The notes below the pieces were generated by a model. It did no database searches, was not told the DNA's origin, and was given only the letters and a program-made list of their open reading frames with translations. 64,000 nucleotides of DNA, taken from contig JBITNC010000001.1 of the NCBI GenBank assembly GCA_050084985.1, forward strand, positions 197,718,001 through 197,782,000. Direction: 5' to 3'. Origin of the DNA: Nageia nagi (taxonomy: Eukaryota; Pinophyta). The first letter of the stretch is position 1. Every line of letters starts with the position of its first letter. This document shows positions 1 through 11,720 of this stretch, piece after piece. The translations under genes and the position numbers were made by a program.

Positions 1-1205
1 AAACTTTATCTTTGGAGGTATTCATTAGTGTTTTCCAAAATATTCAAAGTTATCAATGGATGTATAGGATGGATGCCTTTCAATGTGATATTTTCTCCTT
101 GTTCAAAGAAGCTCATTTCCAATTTCCAATAGTTGAAGGTGACATATCCTAATTTGTATAACCATTGGACTCCTAAGATAATGTGGGGTGAGAAATCCAT
201 GGGGTAGATGTAGAAGTCTTCTATGATGGTGTGGTTTCCAATGGTCAACTTAAGATCCCTAATCATCCATTTCCATATGGTTTGGTATCACCTAGTATTG
301 GTGACTCCAAATTCTTGAGTTTAAACTCTCTCCAAGTTTATTTAAAGGATAAATGTTTCATTAATTAATTTATTGGTGGCTTCATTCTCTACTAGGATAA
401 GAATGGATTCTCCCATAAGGTTCCCTTCTAAGTTGATGGTAGGGTACTAATGGGTTTAATCAATGGTTTGATGATCTCTCTAAGGTCCCTTTTGATTCTC
501 TTGGTAGGTGAGTGAGGGGTGTCTCTTGGAGATAATATTTTTCCATATATATATGGCCTAGTGGACATCATAGGCTTCCTAGAGAGTAATTGGTGGGGCT
601 TTATCATTTCTATATAAGATGAGGAATCGATTCTATTTTCAAGAATTGAAGAATGTGGAGATGAACTAAAAGTGAAAGGAGTTACATGTACCTTCTTCTT
701 GTATGCCTTATGGTGTCAAAGTCCATCTTTGTTCCAATGATCTTCTTCCATCCTCTTATGTTCCTATGCTTTAGGTAGTATCTTCTTTTGTACTTGATAT
801 GATTGCCTCCAATCTCTTAATGGAAGCATTTTGGTTCTTATCTTCTTTGATGCCTTAAAGTGTGATTTCATGAGCTCCACTCTTGAACTTGAATTGCAAG
901 GTCAAGTGGTTGGTGGTGTAGTCTCCCAAGGATACTAACCATTGTACCCCCAAGATGACATGAGATGAGTATCTCAAAGGGAATATGAAGAAGTCATCTT
1001 TCATAGTGTAGTCCTTCGAACTAACCTTCATCTTGGGCACATACCTCTTGTGAGGTGTAATGTTCCTATTCCCAACTATCACATCAAAACTCAAAAATGG
1101 TTTGATCTTCATCTTCTTGGTGATGGATAGCTTCTCATTGATAAAGTTATGGGTAGCACCTCCATATTTCAACACTAGTACCTTCTCTCCCAAAATTTCT
1201 CCTAG
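1..1205 (-). pseudogene. Chromovirus-type Ty3/gypsy protease fragment, two diverged cores in tandem
   Basis: Retropepsin region of a Ty3/gypsy pol on the minus strand. The first core (about 855-1205) has a GGATHNFI motif, the plant chromovirus form of the aspartic-protease active site, but the residue expected to be the catalytic Asp reads as Tyr. It ends in the typical LGVQWL block. A second, diverged core follows at about 450-6: an active-site-like ILILVEN block near 440-400 (Asp replaced by Glu) and another LGVQWL block at about 150-170. Stops separate the pieces, so this is a pseudogene. The window edge cuts it. At 1205 it abuts the LTR of another element. The matching gag may be the fragment at 49480-50503. 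Confidence 0.7.
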
Positions 1206-1730
1206 TGCAGTCCCAAAATAATACAATTAATTATTTATGGAGGTTAACTATTGCACTATTGGTCTACTTATTTCTTATTGACACATATATTTAAAATATG
1301 GCAATAACACATAACATAAGGATACTTGTGTTTAATTAGATTGCATGTTTTTTTTGTAAAGAGAAACACACAAAATTAAACACACATTCATTCAATTGCA
1401 TGTTGTTGGCATCCTAGACTTGGCATGTTGTTGACGGCCTAAAATAAATATAACAGATGTGATAAAGGATAAAGAAATGAGAAAACAAAATAAGAATCAT
1501 ATAATAAATAAAAGATAAGAAGTAATGCTCACTTGTTATAGATATGATATTTGTCAAGATCCTCCTTAGACCTTGTACTTTATTCTTTACTTATCCATCT
1601 CTTATCTTATCATGGCTTCTATAATATCCTATAGCCTTGATGACAATATTTTATCTAATTTTCAATTGATAGAGTCTCCTTCTCTAAAATGTTTGGATCC
1701 CCTTAGATCCCATGGATATGTTTTAGGTCA
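1206..1730 (-). repeat. LTR (left copy, presumed 3' LTR) of the gag/PMD element
   Basis: About 525 bp, alignable end to end with 48920-49447 (roughly 85% identical by eye) in the same orientation. On the minus strand both copies begin TGACCTA and end CA. The copy at 48920 has a primer-binding site next to it, so I read the pair as LTRs of one minus-oriented element whose interior has been filled by later insertions. I found no matching target duplication outside the pair (left CCTAG, right TCTTT). Confidence 0.65.
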
Positions 1731-4227
1731 TCTTTTAGAACTGTACTCTAGGTTGGGGTAACATACTATCATTCTTTTATTATTTCATTCTTTTTTCAGA
1801 AAATTCTTTCTATTCCAACTCTCTTCCTTTTAAAATTAAATTTGAGTCTTCTATTAACCATGATATTGAAGAATTTTGGGTGTTGTTGAGATCCAGCTAT
1901 TGTATGTATAATCTAACTATTGTATATATGGGTCCTTGTCTTTGATATTTTTGTCTTGTAAATTCCTAGTCAAAGATGATCGAGTGTTGTAATAATTCCT
2001 AGGGATTTACTTTAAGTTATATTAATAGTCAAATGGAGTGGGAACTATACCTATACAAGAATTATGTATAGGAAGAGAAAAGTATAAGGAAATATCTGAG
2101 AGTTGTAGATATAGTATCTAGGATTTTTTGTAATTATAAGTCCAAGTTATGTCCAAGTGATGGTGGATGATGATTCAACAAAATCCTAGATAAAGCCTAC
2201 CAATTTTGAAGGATGATGTCAAAATTTTTAGCTAAAATTAGTAGATCCTAGAATAAGTGATGGTAGGTGATGATTCAATAAGATACCAAAGATAACCTAC
2301 CAATTTTGAATGATGTTAGAATATTTGGCTAAAATCAATGGGTCTTGAAACAAGTGATGGTGGGTGATGATTCAAGAAGATCCTAGATAGAGCCTACCAA
2401 TTTTGAATGATAATGTTAGAACTTTTGGCTAAAATCAACATGTTATAGAACAAGTGATGATGGGTGATAATAGAGCCCATCAATTTTGAATGATGATGTC
2501 AAAACTTTTGGCTCAAATCAATGACTCCCAAAATAATTAATGGTAGGTGATGATTCAAGAAGATCTTAGATAGAACCCACCAATTTTGAGTGATTATGTC
2601 AAAAATTTTAGCTAAAATAAATAGGTATTAGGAAGAGCCAATTCTTCAATAGAACCCAAAGAAAAATAATACCCACTAGACTAAGGTAAGAGTAATGGAT
2701 AAGAAGTAACACCCAGGTCCACTTGATCTTAAGTGTTTGACCCCTGAGGCCTTATTAATATGTCAACTTTGACTCAATTCCACATAACAATGGTAGTTTC
2801 TTCTCAAACTAGGTTAATATACTATTCACAATCTTTCATTACTTTATTCATTTAGAACTATAGTATGGATCATCAATGGTTGCAAAGAAGTAGATAGCTT
2901 CCAATAGAACATAGTACTAGATTGTATCTATCAGACTACAGATGAGTACTTCTTCAATCAGCTACAATACCATCTTCAATTAATTATAGGGATGAAAAAA
3001 GAGTAGTCAATGACATATTAGGAGGATTGTAGCTCAATGAATATAATTGTTCAAAAAGTTCAAATTCTTAGATAGTCATATTGTTGGTACTTATCCACTG
3101 TGTAATCTAACATAGTTGTAAAATTTATTGTAAATAGTTTCCTTCGTTTATTTCAACCAAGATGAGTAATTATGTATATTAATGACAGATAACAACCCAC
3201 CAGGGCATGTAAAATGTATAAATGGTAAATTGTTAGAAATCAAAGAGGTTAAATATTCTAGCAAATTTGCCCTAGTTTGTAACATACTTTCATATATGAT
3301 AATGCAAATAATGCTTTGCCCTTCTGCAATAAGTGGTTGTTTATTACTTTTAAGTATGATATGATATCTTAAGTTGTGGCTATGTATTGTGATTACAAGA
3401 CTCCAAGGGTGAGATAACTTGCTATTCTTAATCTTGGTTATGGATTGTTACCAGTGTTGCAATTCTTAGGCTATGAAGTTTTTTCTTTAGTTTCAGTTTA
3501 ATTTGTTAATCTCTTTCCTCTAACTACATACCTTTTATCTCTTTCTTATTACTTTTAACCTTCATAATAGATAGAAACTAGCCTATAACCTGAAGATTGA
3601 GTAGAAGACCAATAAGAATGCATTCCCACCACCTTCTACTCTTTCAAGGAACCTATTGTTATAGGAAATGGAGAACTCAACTGGACCAAACCCTTTAAAG
3701 TTACATTACACTGATCAATAATAGAAACTTCCATTTTTAGCACAATCGATGGGACATTCTAGCAAATTAGCCTAGGTTTGTAAGATTCATAAATGATAAT
3801 GCAAATAGATAATACTTTGCCCTTTTACAACAAGTGGTTGTTTATTACTTTTGTAAATGTTATGTATGAGATGTTGTCTTAAGTTGTGGTTATGTATTGT
3901 GATTGTGAGACCCCAAGGGTGAGATAGCTTGCTATTCTTAATCTTGGTTATGGATTGCTACTTGTGTTGCAATGCTCAGGCTGTGAAGTTCTTGCTTTAG
4001 TTTTAATTCAATTTGTTATTTTCTTTCTTGTAACTTTATACCTTTTATCTCTTTCCTATTAATTTTAACCTTCATAATAGATAGGAACCAACCTATAACT
4101 TAGAGATTGAGTAGAAAATAAACATAAGTGCATTCCCATCACCTTTTGCTCTTTCAAAGAACCTACTATTGCAAGCAATAAACTCGACCAAATCAAACCC
4201 TTTGAGGTTACATTATATCTATCAATA
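1731..4227 (+). repeat. 5' LTR of the plus giant gypsy, with internal duplication
   Basis: Matches 16651-18669 along its length, for example the GGGGTAACATACTATC block at 1755 and 16680, the 100-bp subrepeats, and the terminal block ending TCAATA (TCAACA in the 3' copy). It is about 0.5 kb longer than the 3' LTR because its last part is duplicated in tandem together with the start of the internal leader (3256-4266). First LTR end at 3720, second at 4227. Confidence 0.75.
2154..2640 (+). repeat. Subrepeat array in the 5' LTR (about 98 bp x 5)
   Basis: Five tandem units beginning near 2154, 2252, 2350, 2450 and 2533. Each carries a block like AAGTGATGGTGGGTGATGA and ends with a block like ACTTTTGGCTAAAATCA. 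The same array is present in all four LTRs of this family. Confidence 0.75.
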
Positions 4228-4266
4228 GTAGAAACTTCCATTTTTGTCATGCTCCCAATGGGACAT
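3256..4266 (+). repeat. 501-bp tandem duplication across the LTR/leader junction
   Basis: Two adjacent units, 3256-3755 and 3756-4266, each start at TTCTAGCAAATT within the LTR, run through the LTR end (TCAATA at 3720 and 4227) and on into the internal leader as far as a TGGGACAT block. The primer-binding region therefore occurs twice. The 3' LTR and both LTRs of the minus copy have it once. Confidence 0.75.
4228..4265 (+). other. Putative primer-binding region of the giant gypsy
   Basis: Directly after the LTR comes a leader conserved between the two family members: GTAGAAACTTCC or GTAGCTAGTTTT, then ATTTTTGGCATGCTC in the minus copy (43209-43180), then a GGGAC block. A TGG inside it, about 17 bases from the LTR end, could start the PBS. 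It does not match the initiator-Met PBS and I could not assign a tRNA. Confidence 0.35.
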
Positions 4267-4599
4267 GAACTAAAATTCCATATTTTGGGGCTGTAAATAG
4301 GCCAGATAGCCATGTATAATGGGCTATCAATTTGATTCTTTAAATATTATAAGGTTCTTTTAACCTTATTAGAAACTCTACTATTAACTAATCAATATTT
4401 CAAACCTTGGCACTTCCAAAACTTAAACTTACTATAAGTAATGCCAAGAATTCCCTTAAATAACCTAGGTTTCAAGAGCTATCAGTTCCTCATAGGAGGA
4501 CTAGGTGAAATATTTCATGGGTTGTATCCCCTATAGTTCTCTTAAGGGAAATCCCACTATCAATTGTATTCAATTCAACCTTAAAAAATCCTTCACCTA

Positions 4600-5450
4600 C
4601 TATGAATACTCCAAGCATGGCTCAACTAATAGATTTTCTTACTTGGAATAATGGCCACCCTTTGCTCATTGCTGTTAACTTCCCTGTTATACCTCAAGAA
4701 GCATTCAAAGTTTTCCCTAAGTATGATGGGTCTAGTAAAACACCATATGAACATTGTTAAGATGTATCCTTATTGGTTTCAAGATTTGATATCATTGATG
4801 AAACTATGATGACTAGGTTATTATCACACTCTTTTGAAGGCAAAGCAGTTGAATGGTTCAAAACTCTCACACCTCAATCTATAAATTCATGGGGAGAGTT
4901 ATGTCAAGATTTAATAAAAATATTTGCTACAAATGGTTATGATTGTACATTCCTTAATCTTATAGCATGTATCAAAAGATATCCTCATGAGTCTATTGAT
5001 GATTTCAATATTAGATTTGAGAGAACATGGAAGTCTATTCTAGTAAGGATTAGACAAACAAGTGCACAAGCTCTAGTATATTATAGGAAGGCCTTTGTCC
5101 TAGACCCTAATATTCTCATTATTATTTCAAGAAATACCTTTTCAAATGTTTACCAAATAGCAAAAACTTCTGAGCATACCTTGGTATCCTTTGGAATGAT
5201 GCATCTTAGAGCTATTATACCATTATGTCTTGATTTACCTTCTAAATAAGTTCTTAAAATTGATCATCTTGGAGTTTTATCCTTTCCACATCCTCCTAAG
5301 CCTATTATTTAGAATCAAATACTAGCATTAACTACTCTTACATCTATTAGTGCTAATACTAATATCAAATCTCAAGAAGAGGAAAGGATAAGGCAATTAG
5401 AGATAACTATTAGGAACCTTACCAATAAGCTCACTTTGGAAGAAAGGTAG
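4600..5450 (+). pseudogene. gag of the plus giant gypsy
   Basis: Begins near an ATG at about 4601 (MNTPSMAQLIDFLTW). A stop at about 4758 precedes the main open segment at 4773-5249. That segment has the retrotransposon gag pattern: a globular region with AVEWFKTL, W-G-E-L and a KRYPHESIDDFNIRFE block, typical of Retrotrans_gag capsid-like proteins. The product would form the virus-like particle. Further gag and linker sequence with stops continues towards 5960. The minus copy has the homologous gag at about 42000-42917, starting with the shared PSMAQ.IDFL.WNN block. Confidence 0.7.
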
Positions 5451-5967
5451 AATTAAGATTTTAATTACAAAAGATATGATAATTAGTATCAACCTAGATT
5501 CCAACCCAAAATAAATAAACTAGAATAATCAAGTGCCTCAAAAATAATTGAAAATGTTGTTATGATGAGTTCTACAAAAAGTGTTGCTTCGGGCATTATA
5601 GAATGGTGTTCTCCATGTTCAGCTTCTCATTTTTTAGATCATGTGTGATTTATCAAAATTAATATTTGGGATTACATTTAGACCAATTATTAGAACCTAC
5701 ATCAAATCCTGTTATTGATCTCACCATTATAAATTTTTAGCTTCCAAGATATGCTAGAGAACAAGCAAACTATGTTCAAACTAGAGCTTCTTCTTTAATG
5801 GCTCCATAACAACCCCTAGTTACTTAGCAAAATCAGCCATATATTCTAATACTACTTGAATATAAGAAATATAAGGCTCCCTTAGCCTAACCTCAAAATC
5901 AACAAGATCAATTCTCAGCACATCTAGGTAATGTTTCTCAAAATTTAGGTACTAATGTTCCTACTAA

Positions 5968-7539
5968 AACAAATTTTGTTGTAGTCAGAAAAGAAGTCCC
6001 AAAGAAGGAAAGACCTAATACTTTGAGGTATCCTTTTATTATATATTATTATAAAGAAAAGGCCACTCAACAATTCAAAACACATCAACAAGTAGAATCA
6101 AGTAAGTTTATCCCATATGCTCCATATAATATTATGGAATAACTAAAGAAAACTCCTTCTAAAATGACTATGTTTGATGCATTAAAGATACCAGGTCAAT
6201 TAGATCTTTTGCAAGAGGCTATGAAATTAAGAAACATTAAGAAGAGGATAAATAAGAAAAATATTTTTCTTGCAATATCTGATGATGTCCCTCCAACTCC
6301 CATAAGTATAAAAATACCTCCACCATTCTATCTATTCCTAAGATTAGAAGGTTAGGTAGTAAATAATTGTATGATAGATATAAGAGCTACAATAAATATG
6401 ATTCCTAAAGCTGTTGCCAATGAAATAAAGTTATATATTACAAGATGTATTGATGGAGTCATACAATTGGATACTTCCTCTATAGATGTTGTTGGTAGTG
6501 TTAAAAGGGTCTTAATAATATTAAATGCATTCACTAACATTTGTGTTATTCAAGATATCATTGTGGTTGATCTTCCACCTCTATTTGGATTATGTTTATC
6601 TAGATAATTCACTGATAAATTGGAAGTGTACTTAGCTTTAGTATATAGCCATCTTTTACTTCCTTTCTAAGAAAAATAAGTAAAAATTCTAAATGAGGGC
6701 ACCAAAAGTGTTCATCTGAAGAAGATCACATAACAAAACTATTTAAATGGCCCTTAACTTGTGGAAGTATTTGAAAGGGATATACTTAGAGAATCACTCC
6801 TAACAACTGAAGTTCTTTTAGCAAATGATTTAAATTATTAGGTCATAGATGCTGGCATGGGTAATTATTATTTATTTGAAGATGTGTAGCCCATCTTAGT
6901 CATAGCTAAAAAAGAATATGAGATATGGATAATGTACTTTGATGGATCCAAATGTAAGCATGGATGTGGAGTTGGAGTTGTATTCAAATCTTTGAAAGGA
7001 CATATGAAAAGATTCTCCTTTAGATTCATATGGATTTGTACAAATAATGCTACTAAATATGTACAATCCCTTTATTTAGGGTTATCTAAAGTGATCAATA
7101 TAGGCATCAAATGCCTTATTGTCCATGGTGATTCAAAATTGGTCATAAAGCAAGTCAAAAACTAGATTAGTGCAAAACATCACTATCTGAAGACCTACAA
7201 GAATAGAGTTTAGAATTTATTGGAGTCATTCTTGGTTATCAATTTTATATTTATTCTTATAAGGTACAACCAAATAACTAATGCACTTACTATAAAAAAG
7301 GTACATTATAATCCTACTCATTATAAAAGAGGAGCTCTTGGAGTCAAAGTTCAATTTAGGCCTTCAATACCTGATGCTACAAATTTCTAGCAAGTATTTG
7401 ATTTCGATGAGAATATTATGAACTTTCTCTTGGATGAAGTAGAAGCTCACACTTTTGGTATTCAAAAATTATTTGATTATTTCCAAGAATCAGATGTTAT
7501 CCAACTCAAAAATAATGTTATACCAAAAGGATTACTCAA
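5968..7539 (+). pseudogene. Protease plus plant-type RNase H, unit 1 of tandem duplication
   Basis: Protease-like part at 6164-6607: PPPFYL, then a MIDIRATINMIP block at the place of the aspartic-protease active site, where the glycine after the catalytic Asp is replaced, then an LPPLFGLCLSR block. From about 6926 follows an RNase HI domain of plant/archaeal type: a YFDGS active-site Asp, a TNNA..KY block (the catalytic Glu of YEAL is lost here and reads as Val-Gln), and HGDSKLVIKQV with the third acidic residue. The domain precedes RT, which is unusual. Stops interrupt it at several places, including 7163. Confidence 0.7.
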
Positions 7540-9099
7540 ACAAATTGTGCTGTAGTCAAAAATGAAGTCCTAGAGAAGGAGAGACCTAATACTTTGAGGT
7601 ATCCTTTTATTACAAATTATCATAAACAAAAGGCCACTCAACAATTTAGAACATATCAACAAGTGGAATCAAGTAATTTTGTTTCATATTCTCCATATAA
7701 TATTATAGAAGAACTAAAGAAAACTCTTAAGATGACTATGTTTGATGCATTAAAGATACCAGGTCAATTAGATCTTTTGTAAGAGGTATTGAAATTAAAA
7801 AATAGTAAGAAGAGTGTAAATGAAGGAAATGTTTTCTTTACAATATCTAATGATGTCCCTATACCTTTCATAGGTATAAGAAGAGCCCCACCATTCTATA
7901 TATCCCTAAGATTAGAAGGTTAGGTAGTAAATAATTATATAACAAATACCAAAGCTATAATAACTATTATTCCTAAAGCTATTGCAAATGAAATAAAGTT
8001 ATATATTACAAGATGTATTGATAGTGTCATAAAATTATATTCTTTCTTCTGTAGATAGCATTGGTAGTGTTAAAGAAGTTCTAATAACTTTAAATCCATT
8101 ATTTGACATTTATGTTATTCAATATATCATTATGGTTGATCTTTCACCTCTATTTAGAATATGTCTATCTAGAGAATTCACTAGTAAATTGGGAGGGTAC
8201 TTAGCTTTAGACTATAGTCATATTTTACTTTCCTTCCAATACAAATAAGTAAAAATTCTAAATGAGGGCACCAAAAGTGTTAATTTGAAGAATATCATAG
8301 AAAAAATTATTTTAATGGCCCTCAACCAGTGGAAGATTTAAAAGGGATCTACTTAGAGAATCACTCCTAACAATTGAAGTTCTTTTAGTAAATGATTTAA
8401 ATTATCAAGTCATATATGTTGGCATGGGTAATTATTATTTATATGAAAATGTATATCCAATATTGATCACATCTAAAAAATAACATAAGATATGGATAAT
8501 GAACTTTGATGGATCCATATGTAAGCATGGATGCAAAGCTGGAGCTGTATTCAAATCTTTAAAAGGATATATGAAATGATTCTCCTTCAAATTCATATGG
8601 ATTTATACAAATAATGCTATTAAATATGAAACCTTTTATCTAGGGTTATCTAAAGTAATCAATATATAAATCATATGCTTAATTGTTCATAATGATTCAG
8701 AATTGGTCATAAAGCAAGTCAAAAACTAGATTAGTGCAAAACATCACTATCTAAAGAGCTACGGGAATAGAGTTTGTGATTTATTGGAGTCATTATTGGC
8801 TATCAATTTTATATTTATTCTTAGAAGGTACAACCAAATATATAATTCACTTACTAGAAAAGGGGCACATTATTATCTTGTTCACTATAAAAGAGGAGCT
8901 CTTAGAGTCTGTTCAATGTGGGCCTTTAGTACCTAATGTTGTAAACTTTTGGTATGTATTTGATTCTAATGAGCATATTATGAACTTCCTCTTAGATGAA
9001 GTAATAGCTCACATTTTTGGTATTCATGAATTACTTTATTATTTTAAAGAATCAAATGTTATCCAGCTCAAAAATAATGTTATATCAAAAGGATTACTC
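7540..9099 (+). pseudogene. Protease plus plant-type RNase H, unit 2 of tandem duplication
   Basis: Second copy of 5968-7539 in direct tandem, about 90% identical by eye. The units join at 7539/7540 (…GGATTACTC|AAACAAATT…). The protease active-site region reads TNTKAIITII. The RNase H starts at about 8500 with FDGS, has a KYET block (catalytic Glu kept) and HNDSELVIKQV (Asp kept). From about 9100 the sequence continues into the RT linker, as unit 1 must have done before the duplication. The minus copy carries a single unit. Confidence 0.75.
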
Positions 9100-9149
9100 T
9101 CTTCTAAGAGACTATTTGATAAGAAGATGTCTAGAAAGCTAAAGCCTTG

Positions 9150-10420
9150 ACCATCCAAAAGGAGAGTTATGTTGAGCTTGAAATAGAACCTAAAATTATA
9201 TAAATGTAGGCTTAGAATGTTTTGATTAAGAAAAATCTATTATGTTTCAAATTTATCATGATTTCTCTAAAGTAATCACTTGGACTTATGATGATCTCAA
9301 GACATATGATAAAAGTGTCATCTAACACACAATTGAGCTTGAACTAGATGCCAAACCATATAGAAAAAAATAAAGGTTAGTTAACCCAAAAATAAAATAA
9401 GCTATTAAACTAAACTTGATTAAGTTGCTTGATTCAAAAATTATTTTTCATATCAAGCATTCTTCTTGGGTTGCAAATTCGATTCCTATTAGAAAGAAAA
9501 GTGGAGAAATCAAACTCTATGTTGATTTCAAAAAATTAAATCAAGTGTGTCTCAAAGATAATTATCCTCTCCCACCTATGGAATAGATCCTGCATATAGT
9601 AGCTGGAGTTTGTTATTTTTCAATGATTGATGGCTACTTAAGATTTAACCAAATTTGAGTGAAAGATGAAGATCAATACAAAATTGCATTCACTACCAAA
9701 TGGGGAACATTTACCTTTCAAAGAATGCCTTTTGGTATTTCTAATGTTGGAGATACTTTTCAAAGAGCCATGGATCATGCATTTGGTGAACTAATAAATA
9801 AGATTATCTTCATCTATCTGGATGATATTAGTGTATTTTCTAAAACCAAAAAGGTTCATATGGAACATCTTAGATAAGTTTTTTTAAAATGCATGAAATT
9901 TATCATTTCAATTAATCTAAAAAAAATCTATTTTATGGTTAACCAAGGAAAATTACTTGGCCATATTATTTTAGAGGAAGGATTAGTGATTAATTCAGAT
10001 AGAGTGAAAGCTATTGAAGCATTGCCACTCCCTTTCAATAAGAAAGCCTTGCAATCATTCCTTGGTCAGATAAATTTTGTTAGAAAATTTATTAATGATT
10101 TTTCAAAAATTGTATCTCCAATCACTTCAATGCTAAAGAAAGATGCTATATTGTCTTGGTCAAGTGAACCAAAACTACCCTTTAAAGAGATTAAAAAGGC
10201 TATAACAAAAGTTCCTATGCTTAAAAATCTAGATATATTAAAATATTTCATCATGTATGCATATAGAGCAGAAAAAAGCATTGCTACAATTCTAGCACAG
10301 AAAGATGATAACAAAGAACATTTGATTGTCTTGTATATCCAAACACTACATAAACACTAGAAAAGGTACTCATTTATTGGAAAGTAAGTGTTTTCCATAA
10401 TGAAAGGACTTAAAAAATTC
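9150..10420 (+). pseudogene. Reverse transcriptase and degenerate gypsy RNase H
   Basis: RT fingers and palm from about 9400: KLLDSKIIF, SSWVANSIPIRKKSGEI, LYVDF, then QRMPFGISN, FQRAMDHAF and the catalytic IYLDDISVFS block (9815-9840), intact here. A GHIILEEGL block and an FLGQINFVRKFI thumb/connection block follow (9957-10095). The gypsy RNase H-like domain begins at about 10140 (LSWSSEPKLPFKEIKKAI). In its first catalytic block the expected Asp of YTDAS is Tyr (MYAYRA), so the domain should be inactive. Stops at about 9588, 9658 and 9875 break the frame. Homologue on minus: 38600-39660. Confidence 0.8.
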
Positions 10421-10599
10421 AATCAGTATGTCTCCCATAACAAAATCCTTGTATTTACTATCCATGTAAATGTAAGAAATTATGTTATGCAAGGTGACTT
10501 AGGTGAAGGAAAGGCTAGTTAGATTACTAAAATAATAAAATATAATATAGAAATTAAGCCAACCAAGCTAATAGATGACCATATGTATAGAAAGAACTT

Positions 10600-11720
10600 T
10601 GATCAAAACCTATTAAGATGTATGAATCATGACAAATCTTGAAGAATATTGCATGAATTTCATTATGGATTCTTTGGCCAGCATTATAGTGGACCTACTA
10701 CAATAGCAAAAATTTTACAAGCTAAGTATTATTGGCCCACCATATTTTGAAATTCATTCATTATTGCCCAAGAATGTGATAAATTCAATAGATTTGTGAG
10801 AAAAATAAGGCAAGTTGCAATGCCTCTTAAACCTATGATAGTTGAGGAATTCTTTCAATAATGGGGCATGGATTTCATTGGTGTTATAAATCCAAATTTC
10901 TCATTAGGCCATAAGTTCATCCTGACTACAATAGACTATTTTACTAGATGGTAAAAAGCAATTCCATGTAAGAATGTAGTGGTGATAGAAATGATCAAAA
11001 GGATAATCACTTGCTTTGGAATCATACAGACTATTATCTCAAATAATGACCTGATATTTATTAGTGGTGACTTGTTAAATTTTGTTGTTGAATATGGGAT
11101 ATATTGGTTATTCTCTTAAAATTATTACCCATAAGGTAATGGGTTACCTGAATCAACTAATAAGAACCTAATCCAAATCATCAAAAGAATAATTGAAGGG
11201 AATCCTAGACAATGGCATGCATAACTAGACTTTGCATTATGGTTAGATAGAATCAGCATTAAATCAGCAATCAAAACATCCCATATGCACTATTATATGG
11301 TAAAAGAACCATGTTGGTAATACATATTAAGTTTTTAGCATTAAAAATCTTGTAAGACATGAAGAACCATCACTTTAAGCCACTACAAGCAAGGTATAAT
11401 TAGCTCCTAAAATTGGAGGAAGATCAAAACAAAGCATATGAGTCAATTCACCATCACTAGCACATCATCAAGAAATGGTTTGATAAGAATAATTCTTCTT
11501 GCATGAAGTTTGAACTAAGTGATATTGTCCTCAAGTGGGATGAAGAGAGAGCAAAGCCTAGAAGACACCAAAAATTTGACTCTCTATGGTTTGGGCCTTA
11601 TATCATCACTCAACCCATGCAAAATAATATGTTCAAGTTACAAGACATCATCAAATCTTGAGAATTACCTATTGTTATTAATAGGATCTATTTGAAGCAT
11701 TATCAAGTGATAGGGTAATC
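10600..11720 (+). pseudogene. Integrase of the plus giant gypsy
   Basis: The zinc-binding region shows RILHEFHYGFFG.HYSGP and YYWPTIF (10640-10750). The catalytic core follows with WGMDFIGVI (first Asp, about 10865), IISNND (second Asp, about 11040) and PESTNKNL (Glu, about 11150), so the DDE triad is still readable. A C-terminal block with KFELSDIVLKWDEERAKPRR and LWFGPY ends near 11710 (RIYLKHYQVIG). The enzyme would insert the cDNA into the chromosome. Several in-frame stops show it is dead. Confidence 0.8.

Noticed and set aside
855-1226. Single open protease frame running into the LTR
   Set aside because: The first codons (1226-1206) are LTR sequence of another element; the true protease similarity begins at about 1205.
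4065-4313. Minus-strand open frame across the LTR/leader junction
   Set aside because: Lies in LTR and leader sequence; the homologous LTRs do not keep it open.
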